From contig NZ_CP027295.1 of the NCBI RefSeq assembly GCF_005490785.1, positions 2,914,001 through 2,978,000 on the forward strand: a stretch of DNA of 64,000 bases, read 5' to 3'. This DNA comes from Brachybacterium sp. SGAir0954. GTDB taxonomy: Bacteria > Actinomycetota > Actinomycetes > Actinomycetales > Dermabacteraceae. The notes beneath the pieces were generated by a model that was not told the DNA's origin, did not search any database, and saw only the letters and a program-made list of their open reading frames with translations. Below, in pieces: positions 53,670-62,090 of the stretch; the stretch's first letter is position 1, and each line of letters starts with the position of its first letter. The position numbers and the translations under genes are program-made.

Positions 53670-54274
53670 GCCTCGCCCTCCTCGGGCGCGGGGGCCTCGG
53701 TCGTGTGGTCCTCGCGGTCCGTGGCGCCGGGGTCGGTCGCGACGCCGAGGACGCCGAGCAGCACGACGAGCACCGCGCCGCCCACCACGCCCATGTCGGC
53801 GACGTTGAAGACGGGCCAGTGGGGCAGCTCGAGGAAGTCGACGACGCCGCCGTGGAAGGGACCGGGCTCGCGCAGCAGGCGGTCGTGGATGTTGCCGAGG
53901 GCCCCGCCGAGGATCAGGGCGAGGGCGATCGCGTACCAGGGCGAGCGCACCGCCTTCACGGCGAAGACCACGACGCCGGCGGCGATGCCCATCTGCAGGA
54001 CGGTGACCACGGGGGTGATCTCCGCGCCCATGCCCCAGGCGGCGCCGGTGTTGTACAGCAGCGTCAGCTGGAGGAGCTCACCGAGGAACGGCTGCGGCTC
54101 CAGGAGCGGCAGGTTCGCGACGGCCCAGTTCTTCGAGACCTGGTCGAGCACGAGGACCATGGCGCCGAGCAGCACGACGATCGCGAGCACCGCGGGCAGC
54201 GGGAGGCCCGCACGGCGACGAGCGCCGGACCCCACGGGTCCGGCGCTCGTCGAGGAGGAGGCGGGCTGGCTCAC
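53666..54274 (-). CDS. lspA: Lipoprotein signal peptidase (signal peptidase II)
   Basis: A 202-residue integral aspartic peptidase that cleaves prolipoproteins after lipid attachment. It has four membrane helices. Catalytic Asp blocks are GNIHDRLL and FNVADMGVVGGA. LDQVSKNWA and YNTGAAWG are also conserved. It would process the lipobox proteins at 20171-21469 and 39247-40896. Both ends overlap neighbours: ATGA with divIVA and GTGA with rluA. An acidic C-terminal tail follows the last helix. Confidence 0.94.
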   Translation of the reverse strand: MSQPASSSTSAGPVGSGARRRAGLPLPAVLAIVVLLGAMVLVLDQVSKNWAVANLPLLEPQPFLGELLQLTLLYNTGAAWGMGAEITPVVTVLQMGIAAGVVVFAVKAVRSPWYAIALALILGGALGNIHDRLLREPGPFHGGVVDFLELPHWPVFNVADMGVVGGAVLVVLLGVLGVATDPGATDREDHTTEAPAPEEGEA

Positions 54275-55005
54275 AGGCCGAAGTTCGCCTGCTTGTCCTG
54301 CGTCTCGTCGGTGTCGAGCTCGCGGAGCTGGTTCTCGAGGTAGTTCCGCAGGCGGTTGCGGTAGTCGCGCTCGAAGGTGCGCAGACCCTCGATCGACTTC
54401 TCCAGATCCGCCTTGGTCTTCTCGAGCGCCGCGAGGGTGCTCGCCGACTTCTCCTCGGCCTCGCCGACGATGCGCTTGTGCTCGTCGTTGGCCTCGGCGA
54501 TGAGGCGGTCGCGCTCGTCCTCACCGTTCTTGACGTACTCGTCGTGCAGGCGGTTCGCGAGGGCGATGATGCCCGCGGCGTCGGTCGGCGCCGGGGCGGC
54601 GGCGGGAGCCTCGGCGGCCGGGGCCTCCGCGGACTGCTCGACCACGGGAGCGGGCTGCTCGGCGGCGACGGTCTCGGTGGTCGAAGGGGCCTCGTCCACG
54701 ACCGTCTGCGGGGCGGTCTCGTCGACCTCGGGGGTCTCCGCGACGGCTGCGACGGGGGCGGCGGTCCCCTCGGCCTGCTCGGCCGGGACCTCGGTGGAGG
54801 CTGCCTGGGCGGACTCGAGCTCGGCGACGCGGTTGTGCGCCTCCTCGAGCTCCTTGGTCAGCCGGCTGTTCTCGTCGATGAGCTCCTGCAGGCGCGGCAG
54901 GATGTCATTGTCGAGGAAGTTGTCCACCTCGTCCATGTCGTAGCCCTCGGAGAACCGCACCGGGGTGAACCGCTTGTTCAGCAGGTCATCGGGCATCAGA
55001 GCCAT
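54271..55005 (-). CDS. divIVA: DivIVA domain protein (Wag31-like)
   Basis: A 244-residue polar growth and septation scaffold. The DivIVA N-terminal domain is LLNKRFTPVRFSEGYDMDEV, followed by a short coiled coil, then a Pro/Ala/Glu-rich linker (about 75-150) and a second coiled coil to the end. Such linker-split coiled coils are typical of actinobacterial Wag31, which recruits cell-wall synthesis to poles. AGAAGGTG precedes ATG 55005. Its stop overlaps lspA as ATGA. Confidence 0.93.
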   Translation of the reverse strand: MALMPDDLLNKRFTPVRFSEGYDMDEVDNFLDNDILPRLQELIDENSRLTKELEEAHNRVAELESAQAASTEVPAEQAEGTAAPVAAVAETPEVDETAPQTVVDEAPSTTETVAAEQPAPVVEQSAEAPAAEAPAAAPAPTDAAGIIALANRLHDEYVKNGEDERDRLIAEANDEHKRIVGEAEEKSASTLAALEKTKADLEKSIEGLRTFERDYRNRLRNYLENQLRELDTDETQDKQANFGL

Positions 55006-55058
55006 GGGTCACCTTCTCGTTGCAGTCTGGGTCCGAACGCGCTTGCGCGCTGCTGGAC

Positions 55059-55064
55059 AGAGTA
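55059..55064 (-). promoter_or_regulatory. Promoter -10 of divIVA-lspA-rluA
   Basis: TACTCT on the minus strand, giving a leader of about 45 bases with an SD. A short GCGCGCAAGCGCG hairpin lies in the leader. Confidence 0.4.
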
Positions 55065-55087
55065 GCGGATCGTGCAGGGCGTCGCGG

Positions 55088-55378
55088 TCAGACCGCGACG
55101 CGCCCCAGGACTCCCAGCAGGATCCAGCCCACGAGGAGCACGATCATGAGGCTGAGGTCCAGCGAGACCGCCCCGAGCCGGATGGGCGGGATGAGGCGGC
55201 GAAGACCCTTCACGGGAGGGTCGGTCAGCGTGTACACCACCTCGAACAGCACCAGCACGAGGCCGGTCGGCCGGAAGTCGCGCGAGTACGCCTGGATCCA
55301 TTCCAGGACCAGGCGCGCCACGAGCACGATCATGTAGAGCAGGAGTGCGATGTACAGCACTCCTGCGATCACGGCCAT
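55088..55378 (-). CDS. YggT family membrane protein
   Basis: A 96-residue protein with two hydrophobic stretches (about 4-28 and 72-95) around a loop containing YTLTDPPVKGLRRLIPPIRLG, the YggT signature. It is found next to sepF and divIVA in most actinobacteria (Rv2146c). Its role in envelope or division is not defined. It starts six bases after sepF. Confidence 0.9.
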   Translation of the reverse strand: MAVIAGVLYIALLLYMIVLVARLVLEWIQAYSRDFRPTGLVLVLFEVVYTLTDPPVKGLRRLIPPIRLGAVSLDLSLMIVLLVGWILLGVLGRVAV

Positions 55379-55384
55379 CGAGGG

Positions 55385-55867
55385 TCAGCTCTGGTTGTAG
55401 AAGCTGCCCTCGTCGGGCGTGGTGTCGCCGTCGACCTCCACGAACTCCGGGGAGAGCAGGAAGACCTTGGACGTCACGCGCTCGATGGTGCCGCGCAGGC
55501 CGAACACGAGACCGGCGGAGAAGTCGACCATGCGCTTCGCGTCGCCGTCCTGCATGTCGGAGAGGTTCACGATGACGGGGACGCCGTCGCGGAAGGACTC
55601 GCCGATGGCCTTCGCGTCGTTGTAGGAACGCGGGTGGATCGTGGTGATGCGGTGCATCGACTCCTCCACGGAAGGCGCCACGGTCACGACGGACCGCTGA
55701 CGGATCGGGGTGACCTGGGCCTCCCGGGCGGGGGCAGGCTCGGGGGTGCGCTCGGTGCGGCGGGGCTGTGCGGCCTCGTCGCGGGCGTCCCGCTCGTCCT
55801 CGTAGTACTCGTCGTCGACCTCGTTGGCGAGGCCGAGTGCGACCATGGCGTTGCGCCAGGTTCCCAT
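55385..55867 (-). CDS. sepF: Cell division protein SepF
   Basis: A 160-residue membrane-linked FtsZ anchor, essential in actinobacteria, which lack FtsA. The N-terminal amphipathic segment [18 protein letters not shown] should bind membrane. An acidic linker follows, then the SepF core: [19 protein letters not shown] and [27 protein letters not shown] precedes ATG 55867. The longer frame upstream is not family-like. It lies next to pgeF without the usual YggS gene between. Confidence 0.93.
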   Translation of the reverse strand: MGTWRNAMVALGLANEVDDEYYEDERDARDEAAQPRRTERTPEPAPAREAQVTPIRQRSVVTVAPSVEESMHRITTIHPRSYNDAKAIGESFRDGVPVIVNLSDMQDGDAKRMVDFSAGLVFGLRGTIERVTSKVFLLSPEFVEVDGDTTPDEGSFYNQS

Positions 55868-55931
55868 GGCTGTTCTCCCACTTCGTTGTTCACGCTGACC
55901 TGGACCCCGGGGAAGCACGGGGAGTGCGCGG

Positions 55932-55963
55932 GGGCCCTGTGCGACGAACGTACCGCAGGGCCC
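55932..55963. terminator. Weak hairpin between pgeF and sepF
   Basis: GGGCCCTG pairs with CAGGGCCC across a 16-base loop in the 167-base gap. It may end the pgeF message or sit in the sepF leader. Confidence 0.35.
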
Positions 55964-56034
55964 TCCCGGCACGGCGCACCTGCACGGCGTGTCGCCGCGA
56001 GCCGCGACATGCGCTCGTGCTCACACCCGTGTGC

Positions 56035-56769
56035 TCACGCCCGGGCGATGACGCCCGCGAGGCGCCCGGTCCGGGCGCTGCGCCGGTAGGAGAAGAAGTC
56101 CTCGTCCTCGAGGGTGCAGGGGTGCCGGTCCTCGATGGCGGCGAAGGGGACGCCGGCGCCCACGAGCGCGGCGACCGCGCCGGCCGTGAGGTCGAGGGAC
56201 GGCGTGCCCCAGGACGTCGTCGCGGCGAGCTCGGTGAGCTGCGCCGCGGACTCCTCGCGCATGGCGGCGGGGACCTCGTAGCACGCCCCGCAGATCGACG
56301 GGCCGATCGCCGCCCCGATCCGGGCGGGCACGGCCCCGAGCGAGGCCATCGCGCGGACGGTCTCCTGCAGGACGCCGTCCAGGAGGCCGCGACGGCCCGC
56401 GTGGGCGGCGCCGATCACCCCGGCGTCGGGATCGACGAGCAGCACAGGCAGGCAGTCCGCCACCATGATCGCGAGCGCCACGTCGCGGCGGTCGGTCACG
56501 AGGGCGTCGGCCGTGACGACCGGCACCGGGCCGGAGGCGGGCAGGACGTGGACGTCCGGTGAGTGCACCTGATCGACGAAGGCGAGCGGCAGTCCCACCT
56601 CGGCGGCGAGCAGCGCACGGTTGCGCTCGACGTCCGCCTCCTCGTCCCCCACGTGCCGAGCGAGGTTGAGGCCGGCGAAGTCGCCGCCGCTTACCCCGCC
56701 CGCGCGCCCCGTGAACAGGGAACGGGCCCCGCGAAGTCGCGGGGCCCGTGCCGTGAGGGGTGTCGTCAC
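56035..56769 (-). CDS. pgeF: Polyphenol oxidase family protein PgeF (YfiH/DUF152)
   Basis: A 244-residue multicopper-oxidoreductase-like (laccase domain) protein. Known roles of the family are peptidoglycan editing and purine nucleoside phosphorylase activity. Motifs: [50 protein letters not shown] and [11 protein letters not shown]. Conserved His and Cys are present. GTG 56769 overlaps the ftsZ stop as GTGA. No later start fits, because the conserved FTGR block begins at about residue 16. A strong hairpin lies within its first 50 bases. Confidence 0.9.
   Translation of the reverse strand: MTTPLTARAPRLRGARSLFTGRAGGVSGGDFAGLNLARHVGDEEADVERNRALLAAEVGLPLAFVDQVHSPDVHVLPASGPVPVVTADALVTDRRDVALAIMVADCLPVLLVDPDAGVIGAAHAGRRGLLDGVLQETVRAMASLGAVPARIGAAIGPSICGACYEVPAAMREESAAQLTELAATTSWGTPSLDLTAGAVAALVGAGVPFAAIEDRHPCTLEDEDFFSYRRSARTGRLAGVIARA
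56722..56749 (-). terminator. Hairpin inside the 5' end of pgeF, possible ftsZ attenuator
   Basis: ACGGGCCCCGCG and CGCGGGGCCCGT form a perfect 12-base stem with loop AAGT. It starts 20 bases into the pgeF coding sequence and just after the ftsZ stop. Confidence 0.6.
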
Positions 56770-58067
56770 TTCAGGAAGGACGGGAGGTCGAGGTCGTCGT
56801 CGTCCGCCGGCGGCTCCTCGATGCGCGGCGGGCGCGCGGGCTGCGGCGCGACCGGCTGCGCGGGCGAGGGCTCGCTGCTCTGCACGGCGTCCTGCTCCTC
56901 GACCTCGGCCGGGTCGAACTGCTCCGTCTCGGGCTCCGAGGCGGAGCGGGCCGAGGGCGTGAAGGTCTGCTGCGGGGCGTTCCACGCCCCGGTGCCGGTG
57001 CCGCCGGCCGCCGGGGCCGCGCTGCGGCTCTCGGTGACCGCGGGGCGCGGCGCGGGGGCCTTCTCCTGACGGGGCGCGGGGCGCGCGACCACGGGAGCGG
57101 ACTCCTGGCGGGGGCGCGGGCCGCCGCTCTCGAAGCCGGCGGCGATGACGGTCACGCGGACCTCGTCGCCCAGGGCGTCGTCGATGACGGAGCCGAAGAT
57201 GATGTTGGCGTCCGGGTGCGCGGCCTCCTGCACCAGGCGGGCGGCCTCGGAGACCTCGTAGAGGCCGAGGTCGCTGCCGCCCTGGATGGAGAGCAGCACG
57301 CCGTAGGCGCCGTCGATCGAGGCCTCGAGCAGGGGGCTCGAGACCGCGAGCTCGGCGGCCTGCAGCGCACGGTCCTCGCCGCGGGCGGAGCCGATGCCCA
57401 TGAGGGCGCTGCCGGCGCCCTGCATGACGGACTTGACGTCCGCGAAGTCGAGGTTGATCAGGCCCGGCGTGGTGATGAGGTCCGTGATGCCCTGGACACC
57501 GGAGAGCAGGACCTGGTCCGCGCTCTTGAAGGCGTCGAGCATCGAGACGGCCTTGTCGGCGATCGACAGCAGGCGGTCGTTGGGGATCACGATGAGCGTG
57601 TCGACCTCGGCCTGGAGGGCCGCGATGCCCGACTCGGCCTGGGTCGCGCGGCGGCGGCCCTCGAAGGTGAAGGGGCGGGTGACCACGCCGATGGTCAGCG
57701 CGCCGAGGCTGCGGGCGATGCTCGCGACGACGGGGGCGCCGCCGGTGCCGGTGCCGCCGCCCTCGCCGGCCGTCACGAAGACCATGTCGGCCCCGCGGAG
57801 GACCTCCTCGATCTCCTCGGCGTGGTCCTCGGCGGCCTTCTTGCCGACCTCCGGGTCCGCGCCGGCGCCGAGGCCGCGCGTGATCTCCTTGCCGACGTCG
57901 AGCTTGACGTCCGCATCGGACATGAGCAGGGCCTGCGCATCGGTGTTGATGGCGATGAACTCGACGCCCTTGAGGCCGGATTCGATCATGCGGTTGACGG
58001 CGTTCACGCCGCCGCCGCCGACACCGACGACCTTGATGACTGCGAGGGAGATCTGGGTTCCGGCCAC
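56766..58067 (-). CDS. ftsZ: Cell division GTPase FtsZ
   Basis: A 433-residue tubulin homologue that forms the division ring. The GTP-binding signature GGGTGTGG is at 103-110, with [18 protein letters not shown] at the N-terminus and [11 protein letters not shown] (T7 loop) completing the site. After residue 320 there is a variable Pro/Ala/Glu linker of about 100 residues. The C-terminal peptide [12 protein letters not shown] binds partners such as SepF. GTG 58067 with AAGGA upstream is preferred over the frame opening at 58118. There is a 176-base gap to ftsQ, with likely promoters. Confidence 0.96.
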   Translation of the reverse strand: MAGTQISLAVIKVVGVGGGGVNAVNRMIESGLKGVEFIAINTDAQALLMSDADVKLDVGKEITRGLGAGADPEVGKKAAEDHAEEIEEVLRGADMVFVTAGEGGGTGTGGAPVVASIARSLGALTIGVVTRPFTFEGRRRATQAESGIAALQAEVDTLIVIPNDRLLSIADKAVSMLDAFKSADQVLLSGVQGITDLITTPGLINLDFADVKSVMQGAGSALMGIGSARGEDRALQAAELAVSSPLLEASIDGAYGVLLSIQGGSDLGLYEVSEAARLVQEAAHPDANIIFGSVIDDALGDEVRVTVIAAGFESGGPRPRQESAPVVARPAPRQEKAPAPRPAVTESRSAAPAAGGTGTGAWNAPQQTFTPSARSASEPETEQFDPAEVEEQDAVQSSEPSPAQPVAPQPARPPRIEEPPADDDDLDLPSFLK

Positions 58068-58111
58068 GTTTGGTCCTTGCTCTTTGTCGTTCGCCTGCCG
58101 AGAGGGCCGAA

Positions 58112-58140
58112 CCCTCAACCCTCAACCTCCACCTGAGGTT
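58112..58140 (-). promoter_or_regulatory. Repeats in the ftsZ leader
   Basis: Two adjacent CCCTCAA units (58112-58125) overlap an inverted repeat AACCTC-CACCT-GAGGTT (58124-58140). They lie about 45 bases upstream of the ftsZ start, within the ftsQ-ftsZ gap, and could be an operator or leader structure. Confidence 0.4.
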
Positions 58141-58243
58141 CGAGGATCGGGGCGCCTCTCCGTCCCTTCGACGCTAGGGACCCTCCCGTCCCGGCGCAAC
58201 GACCACACCCGCGTGTCGTGCGCGGGAACGGACGAGTCTCACG

Positions 58244-59467
58244 TCAGCGGGTCACCGGGGCGACCGGCGAGGACACGTCGATCTCGGATCCGGGCTCGGC
58301 GAGCAGCGCCCGGACGACCTCCGCCTTGAGATCGGCGTCCGCCGCATCGCCCCACACGATCGTCTTCGTGCCGCCGTCCTCGAGCTCGAGCGTGAAGGAG
58401 ACGTCGCTCGGGGAGGAGGCCGTCATCCCGGTCATGCCCTTGCGCAGCGAGCTCGGCATCTGGGCGAGGACGTCGATCATCGCCGCCTGCGCGCCGTCGG
58501 GATCGGCGGCGTCGGCCGCGACCGTGAGCGGGACCGGCGAGGCGCCCTCCCCCGCCCCCTCGGGCAGCTCGGTCCCCTCGGCGTCGAGCAGCACGGTCGC
58601 GCCGTCCTGCTGGGTGACGCTCGCGATCGCCGTGCGCTCGGTCACGGTGATGCTCATGCCGTCCGGCCAAGAGCGGTGCACCTCGGCGGTCGCGACCCCG
58701 GGCACCTCCTCCACCGCGGACTCCACGGCGCCGGTGCCGAGCAGCAGCACGCTGTCACCCCGGAAGGGCTCGACCGCCTCGTCGACGGCCGACTCCTGCA
58801 CATAGCCGAGGCCCTCGACCTGCACCTGCCGCACGGAGAGCGCCGGCAGCGTCACGGCCGCGACGAGCGCGACCACGAGCAGCGCCACGACGATCGCGGC
58901 GGTCACGAGGATCGCGCGACGCCGGCGACGCCAGGGCCGCGCGCGGACGAGGTCGCGGAAGCGGTCCGCCGCCTGGATCACGCCGCCGGCGCGGCCGGAC
59001 TGCCGGGTGGTCTGCTCCGACGACGCGGTGCGGTCCTCCGTGCGGGGCCGGCCGACGGCCCGTCCCCCTCCACGGGGTGCAGGAGCGGCGGCATCATCGG
59101 ACCCGCCGGCGCGGGCCGCGGGCCGCGACGAGGAGGGACCGCCCGAGGGCCGACGGCTCGTGCCGGACGGCGAGCGTCGGGCCCGCCCGGGGCGGGAGGC
59201 CCCGGTCGTGGAGCGTGCGTCGCCCGCGGTCCTCACGACCGGACGGTCCGTGCCCGAGCGCTCCGCGGGCGAGGCCGCCGAGGTCGCCGATGCGGCGGAC
59301 GTGCGCGAGGCCGACGGGGACGGGGCCGACGGCGCCGTCGAGGACGAGGGTCGCGGCGTCCCAGGACGCGGGGACTCAGCACCGGGCGCGGCGGGACGCG
59401 AAGCCCCGGACCGCGAGGCCGGAGTGCGCGGCGCGGCGGGTCGCGGGGCCGAGGGACGTCGGGCCAT
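58244..59467 (-). CDS. ftsQ: Cell division protein FtsQ
   Basis: A 407-residue bitopic divisome protein. The cytoplasmic N-terminus is unusually long: about 180 Ser/Ala/Pro/Arg-rich low-complexity residues before the membrane helix (186-208, ILVTAAIVVALLVVALVAAV). The POTRA domain follows (about 211-280, VRQVQVEGLGYVQESAVDEA), then the FtsQ beta domain. The ATG shares one base with the murC stop (TGATG). It sits between murC and ftsZ as in other actinobacteria. Confidence 0.9.
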   Translation of the reverse strand: MARRPSAPRPAAPRTPASRSGASRPAAPGAESPRPGTPRPSSSTAPSAPSPSASRTSAASATSAASPAERSGTDRPVVRTAGDARSTTGASRPGRARRSPSGTSRRPSGGPSSSRPAARAGGSDDAAAPAPRGGGRAVGRPRTEDRTASSEQTTRQSGRAGGVIQAADRFRDLVRARPWRRRRRAILVTAAIVVALLVVALVAAVTLPALSVRQVQVEGLGYVQESAVDEAVEPFRGDSVLLLGTGAVESAVEEVPGVATAEVHRSWPDGMSITVTERTAIASVTQQDGATVLLDAEGTELPEGAGEGASPVPLTVAADAADPDGAQAAMIDVLAQMPSSLRKGMTGMTASSPSDVSFTLELEDGGTKTIVWGDAADADLKAEVVRALLAEPGSEIDVSSPVAPVTR

Positions 59468-60969
59468 CAGCGCTCCTGCGCGCTCTGCTCGAGGGCGGCG
59501 AGCACGCCGGAGGTCAGCTCGACCACGTCGCCCGCGCCGAGCATGAGGACGAGGTCGCCCTCGCGGGCCGCGCCGGCGACCTGCCCGGCGGCCTCCTCCC
59601 GGGCCTCCAGCGGCGTGAGCGTCCCGGCCGGGGCGAGGTCCGTGATCGTGCGCTGGTCGATCTCCGGGACGGGATCCTCGCGGGCACCGTAGACGGGCAG
59701 CACCCAGGCGAGGTCCGCGGCGCCGAGGGCGGCGGCGAAGTCCCCGGCGAAGCTGCGGGTGCGGGAGTACAGGTGCGGCTGGAAGACGGCCAGCACCCGG
59801 CCCCCGCGCCCGGCGCCCTCGACGATGCCGCGGGCGGCGGCGAGCGTCGCGGCGACCTCGCGGGGATGGTGGGCGTAGTCGTCGACGACGGTCACGCCGG
59901 CGACGGTCCCGGCGACGTCGAAGCGGCGGGACGCACCCGTGAAGGTGCCGAGCCCGGCGGCGAGCCGCGGGAGCGGCGACTCCGGGTCCGCCTCGGCGGC
60001 GGCCGCGAGGGCGCCCACGGCGTTGAGCACGTTGTGGTGCCCGGCGACGGCGAGGTCCAGCAGCAGCGGGCCCCGCGGGCTCTCCACCTCGGCGCGGGCA
60101 CCGCGCTCGCCCGGCGTCTCCGTGACGATGCGCCAGTCCGATCCCTCGGCGGTGCCATAGGTGAGGACACGGGTGCCGCGGGCCGCGGCGCGCTCCCCGA
60201 GCGCACGGGCGCCGGGGTCGTCGCCGCACACCACGAGCGCGCCGCCGTCGACGATCTGCGTCGTGACGGCGTCGAAGGCGGCGGTCAGGGTCTCCTCGTC
60301 GCCGTGGAAGTCGAGGTGGTCCGCCTCGAGGTTCGTCACGACGAGCGCGCGGGGGCGGAAGGCGAGGAAGGAGCCGTCGGACTCATCGGCCTCGACGACC
60401 GCGAGGGACTCCCCCGCGCTCGCGCCGGTCGCCGGATCCGCCGCGAAGCCCGCGTTGCGGCCCAGGTCCGGCACCGCCGCGCCGAGCGCCCAGGCGGGGT
60501 CGTGGCCCGCGCCGCGCAGGGCGCTGACGGCGAGGCCCGTGGTCGAGGTCTTCCCGTGGGTGCCGGCGATCGCGACGACGTCCCGGGAGGCGAGCAGACC
60601 GGCGAGGCCCGCCGCGCGGTGGATCACGGGGATGCCGCGCTCGTGCGCGGCGATGATCTCGGGGTTGTCCGCCCGCACGGCGGTGGAGACGATGAGGAGG
60701 TCGCAGTCCGGGGCGATGAGCTCGGCGTCGAAGCCGATGCCGATGCGTGCCCCGGCCTCGCGCAGCGGCGCGATGAACTGGCCGTCCTGGGAGTCCGATC
60801 CGCTCACCGCGAGTCCCGCCTCGAGGGCGAGCCGGGCGACGGCGGACATCCCCGCCCCGCCGATCCTCACGACATGCACGGAGCGGACCTCACCCTCCGG
60901 CCATGCCGAGCGGGTGATCACCGCCCCGGGACGCAGGACGGTGCGAGGGGAAGGGGCCGCGGAGGTCAT
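59467..60969 (-). CDS. murC: UDP-N-acetylmuramate--L-alanine ligase
   Basis: A 500-residue cytosolic Mur ligase that adds L-alanine to UDP-MurNAc. The N-terminal Rossmann domain shows HVVRIGGAGMSAVARLALE. The ATP loop is GTHGKTST (136-143). VEADESDGSF and LEADHLDFHGD belong to the central domain, and DDYAHHPREV to the substrate-binding end. ATG 60969 is six bases after TACGGT, so a leaderless internal promoter is likely. It lies 35 bases after murG. Confidence 0.94.
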   Translation of the reverse strand: MTSAAPSPRTVLRPGAVITRSAWPEGEVRSVHVVRIGGAGMSAVARLALEAGLAVSGSDSQDGQFIAPLREAGARIGIGFDAELIAPDCDLLIVSTAVRADNPEIIAAHERGIPVIHRAAGLAGLLASRDVVAIAGTHGKTSTTGLAVSALRGAGHDPAWALGAAVPDLGRNAGFAADPATGASAGESLAVVEADESDGSFLAFRPRALVVTNLEADHLDFHGDEETLTAAFDAVTTQIVDGGALVVCGDDPGARALGERAAARGTRVLTYGTAEGSDWRIVTETPGERGARAEVESPRGPLLLDLAVAGHHNVLNAVGALAAAAEADPESPLPRLAAGLGTFTGASRRFDVAGTVAGVTVVDDYAHHPREVAATLAAARGIVEGAGRGGRVLAVFQPHLYSRTRSFAGDFAAALGAADLAWVLPVYGAREDPVPEIDQRTITDLAPAGTLTPLEAREEAAGQVAGAAREGDLVLMLGAGDVVELTSGVLAALEQSAQER

Positions 60970-60975
60970 GGACCC

Positions 60976-60981
60976 ACCGTA
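60976..60981 (-). promoter_or_regulatory. Leaderless internal promoter before murC
   Basis: TACGGT on the minus strand is six bases before ATG 60969. CTGAAC about 18-19 bases upstream could be a weak -35. Confidence 0.45.
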
Positions 60982-61004
60982 ATCCGCGCCGCGCGGGCCG
61001 CCGT

Positions 61005-62090
61005 TCAGGCGCGGCGTGCGGTGCTGATCACGATCTCCGCGAGCACCTCGGCGGCATCGGTGATGCCGAAGCGGCGCGCAGCCTCGGCCATGGTCGAGAG
61101 CCGGTCCCGGTCCAGGAGCAGGGGCAGCACCTGCTCGCGCAGGTACGCGGCGTCGAGCTGCGCGTCGGGGACCATGAGAGCCCCGCAGGCGGCGACGACG
61201 TCCTCGCCGTTGAGCGCCTGCTCCCCGTTGCCGATCGGCAGCGGCACGAGCACGGAGGGCAGGCCCACGGCCGTGAGCTCGCTGACGGTGCCCGCACCGG
61301 AGCGGGTGAGGGCGAGGTCCACGGCGGCGTAGGCGTCCTCCATCGCGGAGACGTACTCGAGGACGCGGTACCCGGGCCGCTCCTGGAGGCCGGCGGTCTT
61401 GCCCTTGCCGGTCACGTGGAGGATCTGCCCACCGGCGTCGAGCACGTCCTGCGCGGCGGCGGAGACCTGCTCGTTCAGCCGCTGGGCGCCGAGGGACCCT
61501 CCCGTGACGAGCAGGGAGGGGCGCTCGAGGTCCAGGCCCAGCCGCTCCCGCGCCCCGGCGCGGTGCGCGGCGCGGTCCAGGTGGGCGATGCCCTCGCGCA
61601 TGGGCATGCCGATGCGGCGGGCGCCGGGCAGGGTCGATCCGGGGAAGGCCGTGAGCACGGCGGCGGCGCGACGGGCGCCCAGGCGGTTCGCGAGGCCCGG
61701 TCGGCGGTTCGCCTCGTGCACGACGAGCGGCACCCGCGAGCGGGCGGCCGCGAGGTAGGCGGGCGGGCAGACGTAGCCGCCGAACCCGACGACGACGTCC
61801 GTCCCCCGCTCCTCCATGAGCGCGCGGACGCGCCGGAGGGTGCCGGAGAAGCGGCCGGGGAAGCGCAGCGCGGCGCCGTTCGGGCGGCGCGGGAAGGGCA
61901 CCTTCTCGATCGTGGCGAGCTCGAGGCCCGCGGCGGGGACGAGATCCGCCTCGAGGCCGTCGGCCGTGCCGAGGACGAGGATCTCGGCCTCCGGGCTCTG
62001 CTCGGCGATCTGCGCGGCGGTCGCGAGCAGCGGGGAGACGTGGCCGGCGCTGCCACCGCCGGCGAGGAGCACGCGGGGTGCGCGGGTCAT
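61005..62090 (-). CDS. murG: UDP-GlcNAc--lipid I N-acetylglucosaminyltransferase
   Basis: A 361-residue peripheral membrane GT28 enzyme that makes lipid II. The N-terminal glycine loop is LLAGGGSAGHVSPLLA. The donor site has GGSLGAQRLNE and RSGAGTVSELTAVGLPSVLVP. Length is normal. ATG 62090 overlaps the ftsW stop as ATGA. It lies upstream of murC by 35 bases. Confidence 0.95.
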   Translation of the reverse strand: MTRAPRVLLAGGGSAGHVSPLLATAAQIAEQSPEAEILVLGTADGLEADLVPAAGLELATIEKVPFPRRPNGAALRFPGRFSGTLRRVRALMEERGTDVVVGFGGYVCPPAYLAAARSRVPLVVHEANRRPGLANRLGARRAAAVLTAFPGSTLPGARRIGMPMREGIAHLDRAAHRAGARERLGLDLERPSLLVTGGSLGAQRLNEQVSAAAQDVLDAGGQILHVTGKGKTAGLQERPGYRVLEYVSAMEDAYAAVDLALTRSGAGTVSELTAVGLPSVLVPLPIGNGEQALNGEDVVAACGALMVPDAQLDAAYLREQVLPLLLDRDRLSTMAEAARRFGITDAAEVLAEIVISTARRA

